A stretch of DNA of 64,000 bases, from the NCBI GenBank assembly GCA_009733575.1, contig ML769667.1, positions 1 to 64,000 of the forward strand, given 5' to 3'. The first letter of the stretch is position 1; every line of letters starts with the position of its first letter. The notes beneath the pieces were generated by a model. It was not told the DNA's origin. It saw only the letters and a program-made list of their open reading frames with translations, and did no database searches. A program made the translations under genes and the position numbers. Positions 43,325 to 53,725 of the stretch are shown in pieces. Source of the stretch: Gymnopus androsaceus JB14 (Eukaryota; Basidiomycota; Agaricomycetes; Agaricales; Omphalotaceae).

Positions 43325-44850
43325 TTAACGCAGTATGATGAAAGTGACACAGTCTGGTGGGGAAAACGTTCAGTTTGTGTTTCTGACTGTTGAAGCAGAC
43401 ATATGATCAACAAATGGTGAGATCCATTACTCACCTGGTTATGTAGCAAGTAGACTGGTCTGGAGGACTAGTTGGAGAGCGAAGAGTTCTTGTATAGACA
43501 AGTAGTAGTACAACTGAGTGTGCTAAGGAGTACGGATACTAGGTACAGTATTTATACTAAGTACGACTACAACTATACAGTATCATAGTAAGGTGGCTTA
43601 GGGCATAGGGTACGATCATAATGGTTCAACAGCATGTAAGTACGATGTAAGATCGAGTAATTACGACTACGTTCGACTACTATTGTATTGAACAGTTCAT
43701 ATGCTTCATAAGCGTATGTATCATATTTATAGAACTAGCGAATGGCATAATTACAGCGTCTAGTATGCTTATTGAGCAAATACAAAGACAGTGCTGTTGC
43801 CTTATGTAGCGCAGCTACAAAGGTGTTTCAAGGAGTATTAACGGGACGAAAGACTCATGTCGAGTCGATCAATGACATCACTATCGTAAGCGTCAGATCC
43901 TTTCAACACTGACAACGTCAAGTCATAAGTAGGATCCATACCAATGACCATCCTCCAAGTCTGACAACGCACCTAAATTTATCTTCACCTTTCAGTATAT
44001 CTTACACTATTGCACTCCAGAATTTAGATCCCGCTAGAGGATAGATGGGGCACTACATGGACAAGAGAAATAAACATCTGCAAGTCTAGCTTTGTGGTTA
44101 TTTGCTTATACAGAGATCCAGTGGTGAATATAAAGCACAAACTACAGCAACTTGTTTGAAAATGACGGTTTCTGCTGTGAGCTTAGTACAAGTAGTTTCT
44201 ATCTCACTGTTGGACAGATGCATGAGGATGATGATGATGGTTGACCGATTGTTTTGTTTTTGAATAATCAGGGAGTTAAATTTATACTTATTGTCAATTG
44301 TTACGAGCAGACTCAAACTGAGCTTGAACCTGGGATCTCCTGTGCACATACAGATATATTATTCAACCATGCCGTTGAAGTTGAGCCGTTTGTATCGGAG
44401 GGTGATGTTCCTCATACCGGATCGTAACTAACCAGATATTGACGGAGGGCAATGTTTTCTTGTAGTACTACATTGCAGCTAATCAGGTATCAATCTGATG
44501 AAGAAAGGTATATCACCGTATATGTACATGTGGGTAATGCTAGCAGAGGTGGCTGAGCCTAACCCGTTTCTTGCTTTGTCAACTTTGTCTCACTTCAGTC
44601 TCATATTACTCGGAACATACTGGTGTGTATTTTTTTCATTAGCAACAACAGGAATCAAAATCTAGCCTGAGTGTTATTATCTACCTACTTACCCTACTAG
44701 AGATCTAGAATTGTTTGACACAGAAAATCAGTTATTCCAAACCCATTGCACCCAGCTTTACCCAGGCTAGCAAGGACACAAGCAGTGTTTCTATGCACAC
44801 TGCTCTTACACTTAAAGATGGGGGAGACATTAACGACGATGGAGGTTGTT
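43325..44850. other. No supported gene
   Basis: Contains the upstream region of G and AT-rich sequence with TACGACTA-like words at 43480-43690. Short frames only. Confidence 0.4.
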
Positions 44851-44907
44851 GTGCACTTTACCTCTCTGCCAATAAAGCCAGCTTGATGGCAGAGAGGTAA
44901 AGTGCAC
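44851..44907. repeat. Perfect 21-bp inverted repeat with 15-bp loop
   Basis: GTGCACTTTACCTCTCTGCC(A) at 44851-44871 pairs exactly with 44887-44907. The hairpin would be very stable in RNA or single-stranded DNA. Immediately upstream of copy I. No target duplication found. Confidence 0.8.
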
Positions 44908-44939
44908 ATATCCTTAATAGAGGTAGCGCCTTTTTGCCA

Positions 44940-45871
44940 TTGTCAGCCTCTCTACAACGTCTGACAGTGAGGGTAGCACTATCATTGCCACATTCACCCT
45001 CCCACAACAGTTGACACTGGGGGTATCACCTTAACCACTCTTGCCAGGGCCTCGGATGAGAGTGAGGGTACCACCGTTGTTGCCACCATTTCCCTCCACA
45101 CTTCTGGCACTACCTCCATTGGCACTGACATTGCTACAACTACTGCAACTACCCCAAGGTACATTCTATTAGGTGTTATTAGTAAATATCCTGCAACTGA
45201 AGCAAGATCCACAGCCCAGGTACAGCTCCTCATCAACAAAACCTGGGTGATCCCATAGCAAGGTCCCCCTCTGTGCAGCTCTGCACAGAGCTGCACAGAG
45301 CTGCACAGAGGGGGACCTTGCTATGGCGGACACCCAGGTTTTGCTGATGCTTTTCAATCAAAAAGGCCTTCAGTGGCACTTATTGGAGGAGGTCTAGCTG
45401 GCTCACTGACTGTGCTTTTAGCTGCAGAAATATGCATTTTCCTCCTTGTGTGCCACAAGTGGCATTCTCAACATTGACATACACATATTACACCTCTGGA
45501 AGGAAGCTCACACCAATTAGATTCAAATTCAAGCCCAGCTGATCCCCAGACTGGTGAGAAGGGCAAAAAAAATACCACAAAGTTCAAACACCTCACAGTC
45601 ATGGTCTGATTTTGTTGCTGAAGCACCATCAGACACATCAAAGAATCCCAGTCATTCTTAGTGACAAAAATTGCTTAAAACAGAGGCTGATGATTTCCGA
45701 TCTCAGATGGAATCATTGCATCTCCTGGTGCAAGACTCAAATCTCAAAATGAGAGCTACAATGGTCTGCATGATGGAGCATGTACAACGCATAGAAGCCC
45801 AGATTGAGTCAGACTGGGCAAGAGAGATTTTGCATTCAAATGTCCCACCTCCAACATATGTATCTTCATAG
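44940..45871 (+). pseudogene. Membrane protein paralogue I, opposite strand, PPPTY kept
   Basis: Plus strand. Ser/Thr-rich ectodomain 44990-45170 (DTGGITLTTLARASDESEGT, HTSGTTSIGTDIATTTATTP), a degraded TM at 45375-45480 (LIGGGLAGSLTVLLAAEICI), a stop after HSQH, then an open C-terminal block 45671-45871 (DDFRSQMESLHLLVQDSNLK, MRATMVCMMEHVQRIEAQIE) ending VPPPTYVSS. The foldback element 45231-45349 interrupts it. CpG-poor. Confidence 0.75.
45231..45349. mobile_element. CATCAGCAAAACCTG foldback element, copy 6 (minimal, 119 bp)
   Basis: Ends CATCAACAAAACCTGGG and CCCAGGTTTTGCTGATG. Nearly a perfect hairpin: CCATAGCAAGGTCCCCCTCT pairs with its inverse, and GAGCTGCACA repeats form the loop. This is the shortest member and shows what the family needs: the ends and the GGACCTTGCTATGG core. 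Confidence 0.88.
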
Positions 45872-45879
45872 TGGCATAG

Positions 45880-46770
45880 AATGTTTTATGTCTGCAATAT
45901 AACAGGTACATTGGCAACTGCCAACTTCAGTCCCATGCTAAGTACCGCGGCCCACGGGTTGACTGGGTTTGAGAAAATTGGCTGGTGACTTTGCAGCCTT
46001 CTGGTAATGGTGTAGCACCTGCGCCAATCTAGTACACAGGAGACCGAGTTAAGTAATGAATACTTAAGTAAAACAAGAGGGCTCAAGAAATTAAGCGCCG
46101 AACCGGGGGTAGGTTAGTTAGTTCAGCCACCAGGACAAAAAAAAAATTCCACCCCTCTTATATACCCTCAGAATACCCTTGGAATTTATTCAGAATCATA
46201 ATTTTGAGCTTACAGAGTCCTCTAGTAGCTTCACATTGGCTTCCAAAGCAGTGGAAGCAGTAGTAACCTCGGCATGGAGGCACAAGAGAAAAGGCTGCAA
46301 AACTGTAAACGGTTTGGGTTGTTGGAGATACGGACATCGGTGTGTCGGGCAAAGCGCCCTAGTTGATGGTTTCATGTTTCTTCCTATCTGTGATTCTCAT
46401 CTACGTACATTTATTTATATTCTTATCCAGTAGCTAGGCTGTACTTATCTCGGAAATATATGTAGTTGCTTATATTCTGTAGCAGTTTTGTCTTGGTCCC
46501 CCAGGGTTTATCTCTTCACTCTGGGGTGAGTTTACTTACTTTATTTATCCACTAACAATATACTGACTGTCTCGTAGCTTTAGACTCATCTGTATATTGT
46601 TAGCTCTCACATGGGTAGGTTTGAAATTTTTTGAATTGGAGTAATAGTACTAACAAAAACACATCCAGTATCATATGGAATGTATAGGGTTGAACCAATT
46701 CATCATGTCATGGACTTGCAATGCTTGTAAGAGCGTCAAGCATTAGTAGTAGTAGTCATTTGATTACTAT
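45880..46770. other. Repeat-like sequence, no gene
   Basis: 46080-46160 (AATTAAGCGCCGAACCGGGGGTAGG, written here only by position for the rest) recurs in altered form at 46852-46925 (CAGCCATCAGG...CACCCCTC), which suggests a duplicated retroelement or Helitron-like end. No coding frame. Confidence 0.4.
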
Positions 46771-48330
46771 CTAATCAAGATATACCATATATGGGCATGG
46801 GAATGCTTACATAGTATAGTAGTCCCCTCCAACTCAAGGGGCTGCAAAGAATTAAGCACCTGACTGGGGGGTTGGTGAGTTAGTCCAGCCATCAGGCCGG
46901 AAAAAAAAAAAGTTTGACACCCCTCTAAATGGGTGATTTGGGGCATTTTTGGGACCTCCTTGGTCCATTGCACTTACCACCAGATGTCTGATTAAGCTCC
47001 TCTTTTGGGCTGGCTGTGGGCACCAAGCAAATTTGTCCCATTCACATTGTTCTTCAAATATATCGGTTTTCTCTGGCACATCGAAGAGAAGACTGTCCAA
47101 CTTCCCGAGAAGAAGAAGGACAAATACATAGCTCGACTCGCACCCTGGGTAGCGAAAGAACCCCAGTTTGTGGATAAGGTTGAGGAACTAATTGGAACAC
47201 TAAACCACATTGCACTCGTCGTCCCAACTGGGAAAACAAGACTGAACAACCTATTCAACTTTTGCTCCAGCTTCAAATCCTTGAAGCATTTTGTCCCACA
47301 TTCGATCCCAGCCAAACTCCACATCGACATTACATGGTGGAACAACCTACTTCACCAGTCCTTTGTCGGGATGGAGATCATAACTATGCCTGATCTCATA
47401 GATGTTGACCTCTTTGTGGACGCATCAACATCATGGGGCATAGGACTCATCCTGAATGGAAAGTGGCTTGCCTGGGAGTACCAACCAGACTGGATGGACA
47501 CCGAGCGACACATTGGTTGGAGGGAAATGGTGGTGGTTGAACTCGCTCTTCAGACCCTCATTTCCTCAGGCTTCCGTAATGTCAGAGTCCACCTTTGTTC
47601 AGACAACATCAGAGTTGCTGGAGCTCTCAAAAAAGGCAGCTCTCGGGGACACAAAATAAACCTTATCCTGCGGAAAATCATTGAGTTAATGCAGGAATTC
47701 AAAGTCTGGATAGACTGCATATGGGTTTCGACGCACGACAACCCAGCTGATGCACCATCGCAAGGAGACTTCCCCCCACGCAAACAACTACACTCTCACC
47801 CTCCCGCAGTTCCGCAACACCTAAAGCCTTACTTATTTAACTCGGTCCAACCAAATGACCCACATCTCCTCTCCCAATAGCTTACATTGTATTCCAGACC
47901 TCCGAGATACACTAGTAGATTACTTTACATGAACCTAGCTTAAATTTAACAATGTCTCGCTAGAAGTAACAAGCGAGCAGATTCCAACTCAATGGACAGA
48001 CAGATGACCATATGGTCACATGCATGTGACTCGAGTTACTTCTAACCACCACCGCGATATCTCTTTGAGCTCAAATCTCACACGTCTAGTATTTTTACAG
48101 ATGACAGTCATCTTTTTGTCACACCACTCACATAGTGTTAGATGGTCCCAAAGTTCCAACACTTCAGTGACAATGTTTTATAAAAAGTGTCCTTTCAAGC
48201 TTCATAGTATTTACAGTCTATAAAAACTTGGGATAGTGTAACTGCTAGCTCTGAGGCAGAAAAATACCAATATCTAATCTTGATTTACCATATATGGTGT
48301 GTGGGAACGCTTACATAGTTAGTTAGTCTG
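46771..48330 (+). mobile_element. Deleted retroelement with short direct terminal repeats
   Basis: Direct repeats of about 55 bp bound the unit: 46771-46825 and 48274-48330 share TACCATATATGG...GGAAYGCTTACATAG. Between them lies the RT/RNase H frame at 47005-47880. The first RT motifs, gag and integrase or recombinase are missing. Confidence 0.5.
47005..47880 (+). pseudogene. Reverse transcriptase C-terminus plus RNase H
   Basis: 291-codon open frame. Residues 10-60 (FKYIGFLWHIEEKTVQLPEK) are the RT thumb region. From about 130 an RNase H fold is visible with its acidic residues: VDLFVDASTSWGIGLILN (Asp), WREMVVVELALQTL (Glu), VHLCSDNIRVAGALKKG (Asp) and THDNPADAPSQG (Asp). The order and the DNPADAPSQG motif remind me of fungal DIRS-like elements, but without the recombinase this is not decided. 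The frame is intact yet lacks the RT catalytic part, so it is a fragment of a recently active element. Confidence 0.75.
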
Positions 48331-48820
48331 ACTGAAAGGCTGGTTCCAAAAAGTTCAACCTGTGGTCAACTTTTTTTTGAACGTTTGCAGCCTCTTGCTC
48401 CAACTGTCCGAAAAAGAAAAAAAAATCAACCTGCGGTCCCTTTGTAGATTTCTTGAGCCCCCTTGAAGTAAAATGGACTCTAAAAATGTGACTCCAAAGT
48501 CTCCAAAACTCCAGACTCAGAGAAATCGATCATACGTTTCTTTTTTAAATTGAAAAAAAAAAAAAAAAGTAAATTTAGACGCCCAAGCGATCATACCTCT
48601 GAGGGATTTAATCCGAGCTCAGACCAGGAGCTTTCTTTGTAACCAAAAAACGACGCTATTAGAGAGATGCAACAATCAACTGCATGAATCAAGCCTTTGG
48701 TGTGGGCCGCTGAGTACAAGCGCGAGTGTGAAAAGGGACCTCGCTATATCAGCTCTGGTTATATGTTCCAAGGCTGCTATATAGGGTGCATAAAGTTTCG
48801 TCTTACTCAATTACACTCTG
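47885..48820. other. No supported gene; T/A tracts
   Basis: Contains the right terminal repeat of the retroelement, poly-A/T runs (48372, 48418, 48555) and a loose inverted repeat AGAAGTAAC...GTTACTTCT at 47963-48044. No coding frame. Confidence 0.4.
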
Positions 48821-48823
48821 AAA

Positions 48824-48998
48824 GGTGACAAAATTCTGCCGAGCAGAAAAGTTGCCTGATAGGTCACGTGATTTCCTTTTATGGTTTATCAGTACCTTTC
48901 AGCTCAACTGAAATGTGTACTGAAAACCCTTGATTAGCCATATTAGGCTAATCTGGTCCTTTTCAGTACACATTTCTGCCGAGCAGAATTTTGTAACC
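48824..48998. mobile_element. Foldback MITE (GGTKACAAAATTCTGC ends)
   Basis: The 25-bp ends GGTGACAAAATTCTGCCGAG... and its inverse pair with about two mismatches, and an inner pair ATGTGTACTGAAAA / TTTTCAGTACACAT extends the fold. 175 bp. The ends contain the near-palindrome TTCTGCCGAGCAGAA. No unambiguous duplication. Confidence 0.7.
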
Positions 48999-48999
48999 T

Positions 49000-49688
49000 T
49001 CGCGTGTGTTAGGTCCTCGTATGAAACGCTTTGATCACTCACACCGCTTTTTTTTTGCCAAACCGGCGGTAACTCGGCCGGCAGTAACAATTACAGCTTT
49101 GGCCGAGTCTTTTCGGAGAAAGAATAAGTCACAAATAAACAATCGAGTCAGATGAAGGGAGGTCAAAGAGGGGTATCCAGGTATTGTATGCAAATTGTAT
49201 GTGCCGGTAGCAGGACTCGTAAAGTTGGGGGCTCGAATTGGGTTCGAAGGCGGAGCAGAGTAAGTATGGTTTTGATAGATCATCCCAGTACAAGGGAGGT
49301 GGGATGTGGATGTGGAGGTGAATCATGAACATTGTGCTCCCTCCGGCTTTGAAGATTCCCGTCATTTGGAATTCAGCTCTCGGCAAGCGATGCAACCACC
49401 CAAGTCGAAGCTTTGAGCCATACAAATTCAACCACGAAACTCTATCTCCGGTCCAATACATACGTACAGATTTGACGTCCTAGTCTTTGGCCGTTCAAGT
49501 GAGCGAGACCGTGGTACCGGGATGATATCTCACCGGTACTGATATCTTCATTGCCTTACGGACCAGTCCCTACACTTGGTAGTTTATACGCACTTGTATT
49601 CACCCGATCAAGGACTTCACCTAATAGGTAATACAATGGAAAATTCATGCATCTGGCCAGTGGATATTAATTGTATCCACACCGCCTT
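49000..49688. other. Unassigned; minus frame 49129-49461
   Basis: A 110-codon minus frame (MYWTGDRVSWLNLYGSKLRL) is open, but no motif, partner exon or paralogue supports it. Base composition is balanced and CpG is present, unlike the CpG-poor regions. Confidence 0.3.
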
Positions 49689-49867
49689 CATCAGCAAAAC
49701 CTATATTTTTGCTGGAGAAAACCCATTCATTTGGGACATCTCTGGAGCAAGGTACCCTATTCCAGAGACCTCCGGGGATCTCTGGAGAAAATTGAGAGTT
49801 TTTTTGACAGCTGTCAAGCTCCAGAGATCTCTGGAGACCTCCAGCGAAAATACAGGTTTTGCTGATG
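49689..49867. mobile_element. CATCAGCAAAACCTG foldback element, copy 7 (CTCCAGAGATCT type)
   Basis: 179 bp; the reverse complement of copy 2 (18203-18381) with few changes. Ends CATCAGCAAAACCTAT and ACAGGTTTTGCTGATG; contains TTGACAGCTGTCAA and CTCCAGAGATCTCTGGAG. It is outside any membrane-protein copy. Confidence 0.85.
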
Positions 49868-49936
49868 TTCCGGTAAAATCTCAACATTAATCTTAATCCT
49901 CAATTTTTTATTTGCCAGGGTCTATCAAACGCTAAG

Positions 49937-49942
49937 TATAAA
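49937..49942 (+). promoter_or_regulatory. Candidate TATA box of the small secreted protein gene
   Basis: TATAAA about 205 bp upstream of the start codon at 50145, followed by a GGTA microsatellite (49950-49971). Confidence 0.35.
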
Positions 49943-50144
49943 AGCTTTTAGGTAGGTAGGTAGGTAGGTAAACCGGCGCGGTCCCATTGAGAAACAGCCG
50001 GGTTCCGCACTACGCGCATAGCGCCGGTATGCGCGCTGCGGGCACCTAGTGCTTTAGAGTCCTGCTAGCAAAGAGCAGAGCTGGTCTCTACCTCATCGTT
50101 GCCTACACCTTCAGTTCCCTTAGTGCATACACACCTTCACCACC

Positions 50145-50639
50145 ATGGAAGCCTCCCTCCAAACTCTCATCATCGCTGCACTGCTCGTAGTCAGTACTTC
50201 ATCGTTCACATATGGACTCCCCTTGGGAGACCAAATATATAGTCGGAAAGAGGACTCCATTGTTCAACGTTCAGCTGGTACTGATACAAATGGATATCTT
50301 TTTGAGGTATGCAGCAAGTCATTCATCAACTCTAGTATTGACCTGTTCCAATAGCGCCACTGGCAGCCTGAGTATACTCGACCCCAAAGACGTTCACCTG
50401 CGCATGAAGGCTCCGAGTCTGCGCATAAAGAAGGCTCCCAGTCTGGCCTCGCAATCAAACCGAACGACCCAACCCATGTCAAAGCAGCAAAGCATCTTGC
50501 CAACAAGCTGCCTGTCGAGCTAGCCCACAAAGTCGTTGACCAACACAATGGGGATATTCATTCCTCGAGAATGAAACCTACTCACGAAGCGGTTGAGGCA
50601 CCGGTCTGGATGGGAGAGGGTCGATCATGCGCTCAATGA
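50145..50639 (+). CDS. Small secreted protein, two exons (148 aa)
   Basis: Exon 1 50145-50306, intron 50307-50354 (48 bp, GTATGC...AATAG), exon 2 50355-50639. Joining in phase 0 gives 148 aa with a clear signal peptide MEASLQTLIIAALLVVSTSS followed by FTYGLPLGD. The mature part is hydrophilic, with a repeat EGSESAHKEGSQSG and a helix-prone section HVKAAKHLANKLPVELAHKV. One Cys near the C-terminus (SCAQ). The exon 1 frame alone would read into the intron and stop. No known family; candidate secreted effector or peptide precursor. Confidence 0.65.
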
Positions 50640-51010
50640 TCCTCGTCTTAATAAAAACAACCAGGGTCCGAACAACCAGTGGCATGATGCTTGGCATGTG
50701 GGGCAGGAAATGCGGATAGGAACTAGACTCTTTTTTCTCACAAGGGGGGTGCGGAGAGGAAGGAGATTCTGTGCAATCAATACTTGGGTTGTGATATTGT
50801 AACCTATCATTAATCAAGGCCCAGAGTTTTGCCTTAATTGGTCGGAAGGTTGGAACATTCGGCATGATCCAACACCTCAGCGTTAGCATCAACAGCGACA
50901 GCTGGTAGTTGTTGGAAGAAGAAGACTCAGTGATTGATATACTCTAAGCATCCTCAAATCCGTGGCAATTTGAATCTTCCTCTAAACAACACTACACGAT
51001 TAATTACTAA
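50640..51010. other. Spacer between converging genes
   Basis: No supported gene; a 104-codon minus frame at 50578-50892 overlaps exon 2 of the secreted protein antisense and has no motif. Confidence 0.4.
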
Positions 51011-51016
51011 GTGGGC

Positions 51017-52526
51017 TCACTCTTCCACCTGCACTATCAGCTTTCCCGAGCTCTCCAAATAAGAAAGCGTTCTCCGAAATGACTCTTCAATACCACTGGG
51101 AACTACATAAAAAAACCCAGCATCCGCCGCTAGACGAATATGCACTGTTTCAAGTAGAGAAAATTCTGCCCTTGCAAGCAGTGCGTCAAAAGCAGCCCAC
51201 GCATTCCAGTGAACTGGGTTTACGTTCTCAATGGCTAAACAGAGTTTTATGGTCAGATGTCGGAGAGAGAACCTAGTTTCATCTGGGCTTAGGAGAGGTT
51301 CCAGGAGTGCTTTGATACGGTGAGCTGGGCTGTATGTAACGGTTTGTGGGACATATAGAGTTAAGCTGTGCAAGTTGGGCGTGTATTCAAGAGGAACAGT
51401 ATCAGGCTGGAGCTGGAAAATGACAATGCGAGAACTCAAAGGTGAGCCATTCGACTCGGAAACAAGTGATTTAACGCACCCGAAAGATTCAAAGATGACT
51501 CCAGTAGTTCCAATTCTCTGAGATTTCTGCCAGCATACTTCAGCATTGCTGAAGTGTGCGCACCGCTCCCGATTCGCAGTAATCGCAGATTTTGGATGTC
51601 AAATGGGCAAGAATCTTGTCGAAACCAAGTAAGGAACATATCAATGTGCCAGACAGAGGACTCGAACTGCAATTCATCAAGCAGTATAGACCGAGCACCA
51701 ACAGACCGAGCATCAACGCCAACATTTGCGAAGTCCGTCTGCAGAATAGACGAATTTAGCGCGCGCGCGGCATGCCAGTGCCAGCCATCGTTCCAGTCCC
51801 GATCCACATTTAACACCTTCAAATGTGCTGCACAGCTCAACAGAGATACCAACTCAGGAAATGTAGGGATTAAAACCCTATCGAAACGGAGTTGGATCAA
51901 GGAAGCATCTCTGAGCATATCTGTTAACGCCGACTTCAGTGAAGGGCATAAAGTATCCCAGATGACAAACACAAAGGATAATTTATGCGCAAAAAGTTCA
52001 GCTTTGAGAGGTGCTGGACAATACTTGCAGCAATAGCATGCAAGGAGCCGATGATAGCTTCACTGGAAGAAGGTTCTATGAACCTATGAAGCTCCAAGGA
52101 CTGAACATACGACGCCAGACGGGGGTTTTTGACCACTGATTGGGCTTTCAGGAAAGATTGGGTGAGCAGCGTTCTGGAGGTAGATATTTCAAGGATGATT
52201 TCTCGAAAGATGCCACGTTGTGAGCGATGAACCCATGCTCTTGCAACGAGAGCACAGTTAAGAAGGGTCGGGGTATCGAAGTAGAGATGATCGAGGATGA
52301 GTTCGACAAGTTCGTTGGGTAGCTGTTGCACGACAGCTGAAGGACCTGGAGAGGAAGAGGCCAATGATGAAGAAAGCGATTTCGCGTTTGGTAGCTGTTG
52401 CACGACAGCGGATGGACCTGGAGAGGAGAGGCTCAATGATGAAGAAAGCGACTTCGAGGCCCATTTAGTGAGAATCTTCCGTAGGCCGCGCCCGAAAGGC
52501 CTTTTAGATTGTCGTTTCTCCATCAT
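51017..52526 (-). pseudogene. F-box protein gene with frame breaks
   Basis: Minus strand. N-terminal part 52526-51936: basic leader, a duplicated Ser-rich unit (SSSLxxSSPGPSAVVQQLPN twice), then the F-box QQLPNELVELILDHLYFDTP, LLNCALVARAWVHRS. The middle part 51972-51436 (LRDASLIQLRFDRVLIPTFP, HLKVLNVDRDWND) and last part 51439-51017 (LEYTPNLHSLTLYVPQTVTY) are leucine-rich-repeat-like. The three parts are in different frames with no intron-sized gap at about 51960 and 51490, so at least two indels break it unless the assembly is wrong. Intact, such a protein would select substrates for an SCF ubiquitin ligase. Confidence 0.65.
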
Positions 52527-53395
52527 GACGACTGTTGGAAAGAAAACTTTAGACGCCCATTACTAAAGGAGTAAAGAGCGTCTAGCTGGTCAAAGCTGTT
52601 CATATGGGTCGCTTTCAATGCCCGGACATCGATCGGACAGCACCAAAGCCAGACCAGAGCGGTATAAATATCTGGGTAGAATAATACTGCACTTGATTAG
52701 TCTGCATTGCACGAGGCAATTAGATTTGTGTGTTACTAGTACACCACTAGTACTTACTTGAGTATGCGAACGTGGACCAGGCGAGGAAGGAGAAAGCAAG
52801 GCTCCAGGTTGCCGCTGGTGTATAAATGATATTCGAAATCCAAACGTCGGACCGGAGATGAACGCCTTGAATCGGAATAGCTATTAGCTGCTGCTATCCT
52901 TTTAACTGACCATCTAGGCTCCTGTTGAACGTTGAACGTTGATTGCTAGTATTCAAACGTTCACCTCTGAGGCGCTCGTCAGATCCCGACATCCGTGAAG
53001 GATGAATTCCAATCAGACCTTCCTAATTGTGTCCGATTGGATGGGTCGATTTTTGAAAGGATACAGAATGAAGATAGAAAGCCGTCACCGTATACAAGCC
53101 ATACGTATATCTAATGTCGAGTCGGACGAACGATTCCTGCTTGATTGCTGGGGTCCAACTCGGAGTTAGTGGGATGTTCTGTGAGCAAAAGATTGAAAGG
53201 TTGGATATTTTGCACGAGAAATACTTTCGACGCACGTGAATGTCTGAGTTTGAGAGTTAAGCCTGTTTTTGAAGCCATTGACGTGATCCTATTTTGGAAC
53301 CTTGTCCGAGCGCTTTTCTCGCTTCCTCTCATTCTTCTCGCATCAATTTTGCACCAGCATTGAACGCCCAATTTCTGTTGGCAGCGCAGAGAAGT
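52480..53395. repeat. Segmental duplication, copy 1 (partner 56651-57870)
   Basis: Shares long stretches with 56651-57870, starting in the F-box gene leader (GCCCGAAAGG, ATTGTCGTTTC) and continuing through the upstream noncoding region (CATATGGGTCGCT, GACATCGATCGGACAGCA, TACACCACTAGTACTT, GATGGGTCGATTTTT, GATTGCTG...GATGTTCTGTGAG). No gene in 52600-53400 could be supported. Confidence 0.75.
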
Positions 53396-53725
53396 AGACA
53401 GGTCGAGAATGTGTGCTGAACGTGGGACTTTGGAAGGCCTGCAGGACGTTGCGTCGCGTCACAACTCATTAAATTCTCTTCTCTTCTAATCGGGATGCTG
53501 TGTGATCTTTTTTCTTGCTCTAGTACCACCATCTCCCTCGCATTTTTAAAATGCCACCGCAGTCCGAGAGATGTACCTTTGGTGCCCCGGCACCTCCGAG
53601 AGCGTTAGAAATGGCTCTCGAAGGCTAAAAAATTGTTTCCAAAAAAGTCACTAGTCCTTCGAAGCGTTGGCCGTACAACCACCTTTCCAGCATACGACAT
53701 CGACTCCTCTACTCCCTCGGACACA

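Noticed and set aside
44098..44349. 83-codon minus open frame
   Set aside because: No motif or conservation; overlaps the shared 5' region of copy G.
47963..48044. Inverted AGAAGTAAC / GTTACTTCT pair
   Set aside because: Only 9 bp, no target duplication and no internal pairing; could be chance.
49129..49461. 110-codon minus open frame
   Set aside because: Could be an exon, but nothing beyond length supports it; left as unassigned sequence.
51554..52036. 160-codon plus open frame
   Set aside because: Antisense shadow of the F-box gene, whose minus-strand frame has recognisable motifs.
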